DNA of 5,712 bases from Tardiphaga sp. (GTDB taxonomy: Bacteria; Pseudomonadota; Alphaproteobacteria; Rhizobiales; Xanthobacteraceae): contig JAQGJF010000910.1 in the NCBI GenBank assembly GCA_028290765.1, positions 1 through 5,712 of the forward strand, written 5' to 3'. The notes under the pieces were generated by a model that saw only the letters and a list, made by a program, of their open reading frames with translations, was not told the origin of the DNA and did not search any database. The position numbers and the translations under genes were made by a program. Shown here one piece after another: positions 1 to 5,518 of this stretch (positions within the stretch are counted from its first letter, which is position 1; every line of letters starts with the position of its first letter).

Positions 1-1163
1 CCGGCCGCATCGCGTCCGGTTCGGTCAAGCCGAACCAGGCGGTGAAGGTGCTGTCGCGCGACGGCAAGGTGGTGGAAACCGGCCGCATCACCAAGATTCT
101 CGCCTTTCGTGGTCTCGAACGGCAGCCGGTCGATCTCGCCGAAGCCGGCGATATCGTCGCCATCGCCGGCCTGCCCAAGGGTACCGTCGCCGATACCTTC
201 TGCGATCCCAGCGTCGAGATTCCGATCCAGGCCCAGCCGATCGATCCGCCGACCGTGTCGATGTCGTTCATCGTCAACAACTCGCCGCTCGCTGGCACCG
301 AAGGCGACAAGGTGACCAGCCGCCTGATCCGCGACCGTCTGCTGCGTGAGGCCGAGGGCAACGTCGCGCTGCGCGTGGTCGAAGCGGCGGACAAGGATGC
401 CATGGAAGTGTCCGGCCGCGGCGAATTGCAGCTCGCGATCCTGATCGAGACCATGCGTCGCGAAGGTTTTGAGCTGTCGGTGTCGCGTCCCCGCGTGGTG
501 CTGACCAAGGACGAGAACGGCCAGCTGCTGGAGCCGGTCGAGGAGGTCGTGATCGACGTCGACGAGGAATTCTCCGGCGTGGTCGTGCAGAAGATGAGCG
601 AGCGCAAGGCCGAGATGATCGAGATGCGCCCGTCCGGCGGCAATCGGCTGCGGCTGGTGTTCTACGCGCCGACCCGCGGCCTGATCGGCTACCAGGGCGA
701 GCTGATGACCGACACCAAGGGCACGGCGATCATGAACCGCCTGTTCCACAACTACCTGCCCTACAAGGGCGACATCCAGGGCCGCCGCAATGGTGTGCTG
801 ATTTCCAACGACCAGGGCGAGGCCGTGGCCTACGCCATGTTCAAGCTGGAAGACCGCGGCCCGATGATGATCGAGCCGGGCTGGAAGGTCTACAAGGGCA
901 TGATCGTCGGCGAGCACACCCGCGACAACGACCTCGAGATCAACATCCTCAAGGGCAAGCAGCTCACCAACATCCGCACCACCTCGAAGGATGAAGCGGT
1001 ACGCCTGACCCCGCCGATCCGGATGACCCTGGAAAAGGCGCTGGCCTATATCGAGGACGACGAGCTGGTCGAGATCACGCCGAAGTCGATCCGCCTGCGC
1101 AAGCGGCACCTCGACGCCAACGACCGCAAGCGCGCAGAAAAGACCAAGCAAGAGGTGGCCTGA
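1..1163 (+). CDS. typA: Translational GTPase TypA/BipA, C-terminal part (5' end outside window)
   Basis: The gene enters the window already open: reading from base 3, the frame gives 386 residues up to the TGA at 1161-1163, with GRIASGSVKPNQAVKVL before the GTG at 42, so that GTG is internal. TypA proteins are about 600 residues, so roughly the first third, including the G domain with its GTP-binding motifs, is missing. What remains matches the family closely. The end of the EF-Tu-like domain II comes first, then the EF-G-like domain III with RGELQLAILIETMRREGFEL, then the domain V-type segment beginning EPVEEVVIDVDEEFSGVVV. The TypA-specific C-terminal domain follows, with TRGLIGYQGE, the stretch around FHNYLPYKGDIQGRRNG, and LTPPIRMTLEKALAYIEDDE. 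TypA binds the ribosome and supports growth under stress and cold and ribosome assembly. The C-terminal domain is intact and ends in a basic tail. A strong hairpin follows 57 bases downstream. Confidence 0.97.
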   Translation, partial: GRIASGSVKPNQAVKVLSRDGKVVETGRITKILAFRGLERQPVDLAEAGDIVAIAGLPKGTVADTFCDPSVEIPIQAQPIDPPTVSMSFIVNNSPLAGTEGDKVTSRLIRDRLLREAEGNVALRVVEAADKDAMEVSGRGELQLAILIETMRREGFELSVSRPRVVLTKDENGQLLEPVEEVVIDVDEEFSGVVVQKMSERKAEMIEMRPSGGNRLRLVFYAPTRGLIGYQGELMTDTKGTAIMNRLFHNYLPYKGDIQGRRNGVLISNDQGEAVAYAMFKLEDRGPMMIEPGWKVYKGMIVGEHTRDNDLEINILKGKQLTNIRTTSKDEAVRLTPPIRMTLEKALAYIEDDELVEITPKSIRLRKRHLDANDRKRAEKTKQEVA

Positions 1164-1181
1164 GCCGGGTCACTCCGATGT

Positions 1182-1197
1182 CAGACTTGAAAGTCTG
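1182..1197. repeat. Small perfect inverted repeat downstream of typA
   Basis: CAGACT and AGTCTG form a perfect 6-base stem around a TGAA loop, starting 18 bases after the typA stop codon. No run of T follows it, so on its own it is not a convincing intrinsic terminator. It could stabilise the typA mRNA 3' end or be chance. Confidence 0.35.
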
Positions 1198-1220
1198 TCG
1201 CCGGCAACCAACCACACATC

Positions 1221-1250
1221 ATGCCCGGCCTCGTGCCGGGCATTTTTGTT
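1221..1250 (+). terminator. Rho-independent terminator of typA, made from a bradyrhizobial-type palindrome
   Basis: ATGCCCGGC (1221-1229) pairs perfectly with GCCGGGCAT (1235-1243) across a five-base CTCGT loop. The last stem T and the bases after it give TTTTT followed by GTT. A 9-base-pair, G+C-rich stem plus a T tract is the standard intrinsic terminator layout, and it lies between typA and the next gene in the right orientation for typA. Translated, the same bases read MPGLVPGI, a spurious peptide familiar from dispersed palindromes in bradyrhizobial genomes. The ATG at 1221 should therefore not be taken as a start codon. Confidence 0.8.
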
Positions 1251-1262
1251 GGATCAATCCTC

Positions 1263-1286
1263 CGTCATGGCGCTTGTCCCGGTGAG
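1263..1286. repeat. Degenerate second palindromic-repeat remnant
   Basis: GTCATGGCGCTTGTCCCGGT resembles a shortened form of another dispersed alphaproteobacterial repeat that normally reads roughly GTCATGGCCGGGCTTGTCCC and continues into a complementary arm. Here the left arm has lost bases and the right arm is broken. The assignment rests on recalled resemblance and would need a genome-wide comparison to confirm. Confidence 0.35.
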
Positions 1287-1301
1287 CCTCCTCCTTTAAA
1301 T
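1274..1301 (+). promoter_or_regulatory. Possible sigma-70-type promoter for the amine oxidase gene
   Basis: TTGTCC (1274-1279, 4 of 6 matches to the -35 consensus) is followed after 16 bases by TTAAAT (1296-1301, 4 of 6 matches to the -10 consensus). TTTAAAT is one of the few A+T-rich spots in this region. Transcription would start near 1308, leaving a leader of about 36 bases before the ATG at 1344. This agrees with that start and argues against a start at 1221. It is a weak match found by eye. Confidence 0.3.
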
Positions 1302-1343
1302 CGCGACGACAATCCCCGAACCCTTGGACAGGCCAATCCTGCG

Positions 1344-2585
1344 ATGACGCTACCTTCCGAAGTCGATGTCGCCATCGTCGGCGGCGGTGCCGCAGGCCTC
1401 GGTGCGGCGCGTGCGCTGGAAGGTTCCGGTCTCTCGGTGATCGTGCTGGAGGCGCGCGATCGGCTCGGTGGTCGTGCCCACACCATCTTCGCCGCGCCCG
1501 ACATCCTGTTCGACATGGGTTGCGGCTGGCTGCATTCGGCCGACAAAAATACCTTTGTCGAGATCGCAGGTCGATTGGGGTTCGTCGTCGACAAGACCCG
1601 TCCGCCCTGGCGCGAACAGAGCCATGATGCGGGCTTTCCCCCGCAACTGCGTGCCGAATTCATCGAGGCGCTCGACGAATTCTACGACCGCGCGGAGGCC
1701 GCCGCCGAGAGTTCCCGCGACACCGCCGCCAGCACCTGCCTCGAGCCCGGCAACCGCTGGAACCCGATGATCGACGCGATCAGCACCTACATCAACGGAG
1801 TCACTCTCGACCGCGTATCGCTGCACGACATGGACGCCTATGAAGATACCGAGATCAATTGGCGCCTGCCGCGCGGCTATGGCGCCCTGATCGCGGACTA
1901 CGGCGCGGCAAGCCCGGTAGCATTGAATGCGCAGGTGTCGCTGATCGATCTTTCCGGCCCGCGCGTGAGGATCGAGACCTCGCGCGGTACGTTGCGCGCC
2001 AACAAGGTCATCGTCACCGTCCCGACCACCATTCTTGCCAGTGAAGCCATCCGCTTCGATCCGCCATTGCCGGCCAAGGTCGAGGCGGCGGCAGGCCTGC
2101 CGCTCGGCGTCGACAATAAGGTGATGCTGCGCCTCGAAGGCGGCGAGGCGCTACCGAAGGATGCCGGCCTGCGTGCCGCCACCATGCGCACCGCGATGGG
2201 CACCTTTCACGTCAGGCCGTTCGGGCGGCCCTGCATCGAGGGTTTTTTCGGTGGCCCCTTCGCGCGCGAACTCGAAGACGCCGGCGAAGGCGCGATGGCG
2301 GCGCAGGCGATCGACGAGATCGTCGCCATTCTCGGCTCGGATTATCGCCGCAAGCTGACGCCGCTGGCGGAGTCGCGCTGGGCGCGCGATCCGTTCGCGC
2401 AGGGCGCCTATTCGCACGCGCTGCCCGGCCACGCCGGCGCCCGCGCCGTACTCGCCGCGCCCGTCGACGGCCGTCTGTTCTTCGCCGGCGAAGCGACCTC
2501 GCCGAATTTTTTCTCCACCGCGCACGGGGCGCGGGATAGTGGGGAGAGGGCGGCGAGGGAAGTGCTTGCAACAAAAGCCGGTTAG
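1344..2585 (+). CDS. FAD-dependent amine oxidase family protein (flavin monoamine/polyamine oxidase-like)
   Basis: The protein has 413 residues. The N-terminus carries a dinucleotide-binding Rossmann motif, VAIVGGGAAGLGAARAL (glycines at 13-18). It ends at the ribose-binding Glu36 and is followed by the ARDRLGGR doublet (37-44), the pairing typical of the amino-oxidase/phytoene-desaturase superfamily. Lys259, in VDNKVMLRL, sits where the family's conserved lysine contacts flavin N5 through water. Near the C-terminus, LFFAGEATSPNFFSTAHGA (from about 378) is the second FAD-binding motif. Length and motif order fit a complete enzyme of the monoamine/polyamine oxidase group, oxidising a C-N bond with O2 to give H2O2. 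The substrate cannot be read. There is no signal peptide or membrane segment, so it is probably cytoplasmic. The frame stays open back to 1221, but that would translate the typA terminator, so the ATG at 1344 just before the conserved fold is preferred; its ribosome binding site is weak. The gene is convergent with the HNH gene, with 16 bases between stop codons. Confidence 0.88.
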   Translation: MTLPSEVDVAIVGGGAAGLGAARALEGSGLSVIVLEARDRLGGRAHTIFAAPDILFDMGCGWLHSADKNTFVEIAGRLGFVVDKTRPPWREQSHDAGFPPQLRAEFIEALDEFYDRAEAAAESSRDTAASTCLEPGNRWNPMIDAISTYINGVTLDRVSLHDMDAYEDTEINWRLPRGYGALIADYGAASPVALNAQVSLIDLSGPRVRIETSRGTLRANKVIVTVPTTILASEAIRFDPPLPAKVEAAAGLPLGVDNKVMLRLEGGEALPKDAGLRAATMRTAMGTFHVRPFGRPCIEGFFGGPFARELEDAGEGAMAAQAIDEIVAILGSDYRRKLTPLAESRWARDPFAQGAYSHALPGHAGARAVLAAPVDGRLFFAGEATSPNFFSTAHGARDSGERAAREVLATKAG

Positions 2586-2601
2586 CTTCTTCGGCAACGC
2601 C

Positions 2602-3507
2602 TTAGCGCGAACCTTTGAAAATCCCCTCTCGGTGAAACTTCAAATAATGTGCGTTGGGATAAAGTGTTGGGTCCTTGGGTAGATTGATCATGCCGTTCTG
2701 ATTCAGTAGGCGAATTGCATCATCGGGAACATGATCCTCTGCGACCAAGATTTTGTAGTCGTCGCTGATCGAGATGAGTCCTCGATCGAACATCCAATGC
2801 ACTGTTCCGGACAACGCCAGCCCATTGCGGACGGAGTCAGGTCCCTTCGATGCCACGGGCTGAATGTGTGCCGCCTGAACCTCTGGACGACCTCCCCCAT
2901 TAATCAAACGAAGGCCTGTGATCGCACAGCGGTTTGAATAGGCGGCGCGAACATTGTGCATGAAGGACCGTTCTCGAAATGGTCGCGAGACGGTCATCTC
3001 CACAATCGGGCGTTCGAACGGTTTGGGGAGCTCGAGAAAACCGGGAAGCTGGGTCTCTCGCCACGTCGGACTATCCTGAAGGATGGGAGCAAATCCGGCC
3101 TTCAATATTCGATCGAACTCATCATCCGGAACGAGACGTATGGCTCGGCCAAATGCTCCCTTGTTTGTACTACCGTCACTCTTCTTAAGGGCGCTCTCGT
3201 AATATTCGCTACCCTCGGCAAACGGAACAGGTTGATCAAAGTCCAGATAATCGTCGACAAGCGCGTAGAAATGGTCTGACTGCATAGAGTCTTGGACGAT
3301 GGAAGTGACGCGCGCCATGCCGAAATATGATTGACGGCCGCCAAAACTGGATAGCTGTGCACTCGACCGTCGCGGCTCGTAGTAGACGATGTGATCGCCA
3401 ACGGCTTGTTGAGCTTGATTCAGGTACGTGCGGGGAAAATGATACCGTACTTCGGGCAGGTCTTTGTAGCTTGGTATAATTTTTGTGGTGAAAACTGCCT
3501 TGGTCAT
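2602..3507 (-). CDS. HNH endonuclease with uncharacterised N-terminal domain (putative restriction enzyme)
   Basis: The protein has 301 residues from the ATG at 3507; a TTG directly before it (3510) is an alternative start, and a weak CAGG ribosome site serves either. The C-terminal third is an HNH nuclease of the HNH_2 type: Cys194 in CAITG, His214 in AAHIQPVAS, Asn228 in RNGLAL, and His237 and Asp241 in TVHWMFDRG. All catalytic positions expected of the beta-beta-alpha-metal fold are present, so it is probably active on DNA. Residues 1-100 form a separate domain rich in aromatics, with GDHIVYYEPRR (37-47), YFGMARVTSI (61-70) and HFYALVDDYLDFDQPVPF (79-96). It looks like a small beta-barrel of the PUA/EVE kind, but this is a guess from pattern. 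Similar stand-alone proteins are usually annotated as HNH restriction endonucleases. No methylase gene is next to it. The gene is about 52% G+C in four sampled lines against about 70% in neighbours, suggesting horizontal acquisition. Confidence 0.85.
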   Translation of the reverse strand: MTKAVFTTKIIPSYKDLPEVRYHFPRTYLNQAQQAVGDHIVYYEPRRSSAQLSSFGGRQSYFGMARVTSIVQDSMQSDHFYALVDDYLDFDQPVPFAEGSEYYESALKKSDGSTNKGAFGRAIRLVPDDEFDRILKAGFAPILQDSPTWRETQLPGFLELPKPFERPIVEMTVSRPFRERSFMHNVRAAYSNRCAITGLRLINGGGRPEVQAAHIQPVASKGPDSVRNGLALSGTVHWMFDRGLISISDDYKILVAEDHVPDDAIRLLNQNGMINLPKDPTLYPNAHYLKFHREGIFKGSR

Positions 3508-3544
3508 CAACTAGGCCTGTAACGGCTTTGAAATGTCAGTTGCG

Positions 3545-3555
3545 CTTAGCCTAAG
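3545..3555. promoter_or_regulatory. Short inverted repeat upstream of the HNH gene
   Basis: CTTAG-C-CTAAG is an 11-base interrupted palindrome 38 bases upstream of the HNH start codon, where an operator might lie. The 118-base gap between the regulator gene and the HNH gene should hold the HNH promoter, but I could not find a convincing -35/-10 pair. The call rests only on symmetry and position. Confidence 0.2.
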
Positions 3556-3625
3556 GCAGCTCTGAACGATTGCATAGTGAGTACATGGTGGATAGCGGCT
3601 GCCGCTGGTAGAGGTATGGCTTCAG

Positions 3626-4342
3626 CTAATCGCTGAGATATTCCGGAAAGCGCGCGCGGATCTCGGCGAGATAGCCCAGCGTTCCGGACAAATGCTTTCT
3701 CAGATGGCGCTGCGCATCGTCGGGCTCGTGCGCGCCAATGGCCGTCACGATCAGTTTGTGATGACGCACGATGTCCTGCGCCTTGCCCGGCGAGGGCAGA
3801 TGAAGCCGGCGCAGCCGGTCGATATGACCGCTTCGGCTTTTCACCAGGGTCCACAACTCGTTCTTGTCGGCGCCGGCATAGAGCTGTTGGTGGAAATCAT
3901 TGTCGGCCGTCATGAACCTCGCGAAGTCTCCGGCTTTGGCGGATTGCTGCTGAAGAGCGATGGCGTGGTTCAACTCGTCGACGAGTTGATCGTTGTGCTC
4001 CAACGCCAGCGTTCGAACGATTTCCAGCTCCAGCGATTGACGCAGGAAATGCGCCTGCTGCGCGAGCTTGATGTCGATCCGGCTCACCACCGTGGCGTGC
4101 TGGGGGTAGACTTCCACCAGCCCCTCTTCGTCGAGCCGCATCAGCGCGTCGCGGATCGGTGTCGAGCTCACGCCGAATTGCTCGGCCAGGGCGACGCGGG
4201 AAAGCGGCGATCCCGGCGGCAGCCCGAGAGAAATGATCAGTTCCCTCAGGCGTTCGAACACCTGCGGCGCCGCCTGACGATCGCGGTCGAGGCGGTCGGT
4301 GGAACGTTGTCGCGCGGGAGAGGCGGAGCTGCGAGCGGTCAT
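3626..4342 (-). CDS. GntR-family transcriptional regulator, FadR/FCD subfamily
   Basis: The protein has 238 residues from the ATG at 4342. The frame can be extended to a TTG at 4381, but the added residues fall outside the domain and inside the control region. Residues 26-88 form the winged helix-turn-helix: VFERLRELIISLGLPPGSPL, then LAEQFGVSSTPIRDALMRL (recognition helix near 58-70) and the wing GLVEVYPQHATVV. Residues 95-225 form the all-helical FCD effector domain, with DNDFHQQLY, HHKLIVTAI and HLRKHL. Asp147, His151, His195 and His217 are candidate metal ligands at the usual FCD positions. FCD regulators bind small organic acids or similar metabolites and usually repress a neighbouring catabolic or transport operon. 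Here the divergent neighbour is an ABC importer, its likely target, and the palindromes between them are likely operators. The N-terminal 25 residues are polar and Arg-rich and probably disordered. The effector is unknown. Confidence 0.92.
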   Translation of the reverse strand: MTARSSASPARQRSTDRLDRDRQAAPQVFERLRELIISLGLPPGSPLSRVALAEQFGVSSTPIRDALMRLDEEGLVEVYPQHATVVSRIDIKLAQQAHFLRQSLELEIVRTLALEHNDQLVDELNHAIALQQQSAKAGDFARFMTADNDFHQQLYAGADKNELWTLVKSRSGHIDRLRRLHLPSPGKAQDIVRHHKLIVTAIGAHEPDDAQRHLRKHLSGTLGYLAEIRARFPEYLSD

Positions 4343-4354
4343 TTGCGGCGTGTC

Positions 4355-4373
4355 GTTCCCTGAGGTTCCCTGA
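4355..4373. repeat. Two tandem GTTCCCTGA copies, 10-base period
   Basis: GTTCCCTGA occurs at 4355-4363 and again at 4365-4373, separated by one G, so the copies are one helical turn apart. They lie in the leader of the regulator gene, 13 bases before its ATG. On the minus strand each copy reads TCAGGGAAC, and the AGGGAA of the nearer copy could contribute to ribosome binding, though it sits slightly far from the start. A protein site on one face of the helix is an alternative. Confidence 0.35.
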
Positions 4374-4384
4374 ACATACAAGTC

Positions 4385-4414
4385 TTGACGGCATATGCAC
4401 TAATGCATTAGCAC
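4385..4414 (+). promoter_or_regulatory. Divergent control region: palindromic operator candidates with possible promoter of the ABC operon
   Basis: CTAATGCATTAG at 4400-4411 is a perfect 12-base palindrome. GCATATGC at 4391-4398 is a second perfect palindrome. GCATATGCAC (4391-4400) and GCATTAGCAC (4405-4414) are direct repeats matching at 8 of 10 positions, 14 bases apart. TTGACG at 4385-4390 matches the -35 consensus at 5 of 6 positions; the -10 element is poor (best TAGCAC, 4409-4414, after 18 bases). The palindromes would thus fall between or over the promoter elements, as expected for a repressor site. FCD-type GntR proteins bind short A/T-centred palindromes as dimers, so the neighbouring regulator is the natural candidate. 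Palindromes are seen directly; their binding partner is inferred. Confidence 0.5.
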
Positions 4415-4422
4415 CGCGGCAG

Positions 4423-4433
4423 TGTCCTGGACA
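4423..4433. promoter_or_regulatory. Second interrupted palindrome in the divergent region
   Basis: TGTCC-T-GGACA is an exact 11-base odd palindrome located 12 bases after the CTAATGCATTAG element, between it and the binding-protein gene. It does not share sequence with the other palindrome, so it may belong to a different regulator or be chance. Confidence 0.25.
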
Positions 4434-4462
4434 ACACGTCGAGCCCGTAAAAATCAAGGCTT

Positions 4463-4468
4463 GGAGGG
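4463..4468 (+). promoter_or_regulatory. Ribosome binding site deciding the solute-binding protein start
   Basis: GGAGGG lies 7 bases before the ATG at 4476, a near-ideal Shine-Dalgarno match and spacing. It fixes that ATG as the start over the in-frame GTG at 4422, which would put 18 extra residues in front of the signal peptide and fall within the control region. Confidence 0.85.
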
Positions 4469-4475
4469 TCGTGCG

Positions 4476-5492
4476 ATGAAAAAGCGGAACTGGCGTTTGT
4501 GGGCGGGTGGAATGGTCTGGAGCTTGCTCCTGGTCGCCGGTCCGGCCGCAGCCCAACAGAAGACCGAGATCTCGCTGTCGCGCCAGCCCGGCATTCTCTA
4601 CATGCCGACCCACATCATCGAAAAGCAGAAGCTGATCGAGAAGCATGCCGCAGCCCTCGGCCTGCCGAACATCACCACCAAATGGATCACCTTCAGCGGC
4701 GGCGGCGCCCAGACCGACGCCCTGCTGGCCGGCGGAGTCGATATCCTCAATACCGGCACCGGGAATCTGCTGTTGCTGTGGGACCGCACGCGCGGCGGGG
4801 TGAAGGGCATTGTCGCTTGTTCGGCACAGCCCATGCTGCTGATCAGCCGCGATCCGAACATCAAGTCGCTGAAGGACATTGGTCCGAACGACAAGATCGC
4901 CGTTCCTACCGTGAAGATATCGACCCAGGCCATCGTGCTGCAGATCGCGGCCGCCGAAATGTTCGGCGCCGATCAATGGTCCAAGCTGGATTCCAATACG
5001 GTCCAACTCGGCCATCCCGACGCCTATGCCGCCATGGCCAATTCGCAGCATGAGGTGCGCAATCATTTCACCATTCCGCCCTTTACGTTTCTCGAATTGA
5101 AGAACGTCGCCGGTGCCCATGTGATCCTGTCGTCGCCCGATGTGATGGGCGGTCCGCTGACGCAGGCGCAGTTTTTCACCACCACCAAATTCGCCGACGC
5201 CAACCCGAAGATCATCGCCGCGGTGCGTGCGGCGACCAAGGAAGCGCAGGATCTGATCCGCTCCGACACCAAAACCGCCGTGGACATCTACAAGGAGATC
5301 ACCGGCGACAAGACCAGTGCTGAGGATCTCCTGGCCTGGCTCAAGGAGCCGGGCATGATGGAATGGAGCCTGGAGCCGCAAGGCACCATGAAATTCGCCA
5401 CCCATCTGTTCAAGGTCGGCACCCTGAAGACGCAGCCCAAGGCCTGGACCGACTATTACTTGCCGATCGCGAGCGATCTCAAGGGCAACTAG
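4476..5492 (+). CDS. ABC transporter substrate-binding protein, NMT1/TauA/SsuA-like
   Basis: The protein has 338 residues. It starts with a classic Sec signal peptide: basic MKKRNWR, a hydrophobic core with WSLLLVAG, and a probable cleavage after Ala26 in GPAAAQQ, which sends it to the periplasm. There is no lipobox cysteine. The mature part opens with KTEISLSRQPGILYMPTHII and continues with ITFSGGGAQTDALLAGGVDI and LLISRDPNIKSLKDI, the layout of the two-lobed NMT1/THI5-like binding proteins used for sulfonates, nitrate, bicarbonate, pyrimidine precursors and various aromatic or organic acids. It would capture its ligand and hand it to a membrane permease. An ABC ATPase gene follows after 26 bases, consistent with one operon; the permease is presumably beyond the window. 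The divergent FCD regulator suggests ligand-induced expression. The specific ligand cannot be told: many paralogues of this class have unknown substrates. No damage to the frame is seen. Confidence 0.9.
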   Translation: MKKRNWRLWAGGMVWSLLLVAGPAAAQQKTEISLSRQPGILYMPTHIIEKQKLIEKHAAALGLPNITTKWITFSGGGAQTDALLAGGVDILNTGTGNLLLLWDRTRGGVKGIVACSAQPMLLISRDPNIKSLKDIGPNDKIAVPTVKISTQAIVLQIAAAEMFGADQWSKLDSNTVQLGHPDAYAAMANSQHEVRNHFTIPPFTFLELKNVAGAHVILSSPDVMGGPLTQAQFFTTTKFADANPKIIAAVRAATKEAQDLIRSDTKTAVDIYKEITGDKTSAEDLLAWLKEPGMMEWSLEPQGTMKFATHLFKVGTLKTQPKAWTDYYLPIASDLKGN

Positions 5493-5518
5493 GCACCGCT
5501 TGGATGAGGTTCGATCAG

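Noticed and set aside
1221..1343. An N-terminal extension of the amine oxidase from the ATG at 1221
   Set aside because: Its first residues are the translated terminator hairpin, the extension is not like the family, and a possible promoter lies inside it.
2956..3279. A 107-codon plus-strand open frame opposite the HNH gene
   Set aside because: The HNH motifs are on the minus strand and this frame has no recognisable domain, so it is a shadow.
2599..3557. GCCTTAG (2599-2605) and CTAAGGC (3551-3557) as terminal inverted repeats around the HNH gene
   Set aside because: A 7-base match between two flanks of about 100 bases is expected by chance, there is no target-site duplication that I can see, and no transposase is present.
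3594..3606. AGCGG-CTG-CCGCT hairpin as terminator of the regulator gene
   Set aside because: The stem is only five base pairs with a three-base loop and no T run follows on the minus strand.
3692..4363. A 223-codon plus-strand open frame opposite the GntR regulator
   Set aside because: The minus-strand reading has the full winged-helix and FCD domains, while this one shows no recognisable domain and no ribosome binding site.
3897..5405. A 502-codon open frame on the minus strand across the binding-protein gene and the start of the regulator gene
   Set aside because: It lies antisense to a clear signal-peptide-bearing binding protein, crosses the control region and reads as low-complexity Arg/Gly/His-rich sequence. 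Long antisense frames are common in G+C-rich DNA.
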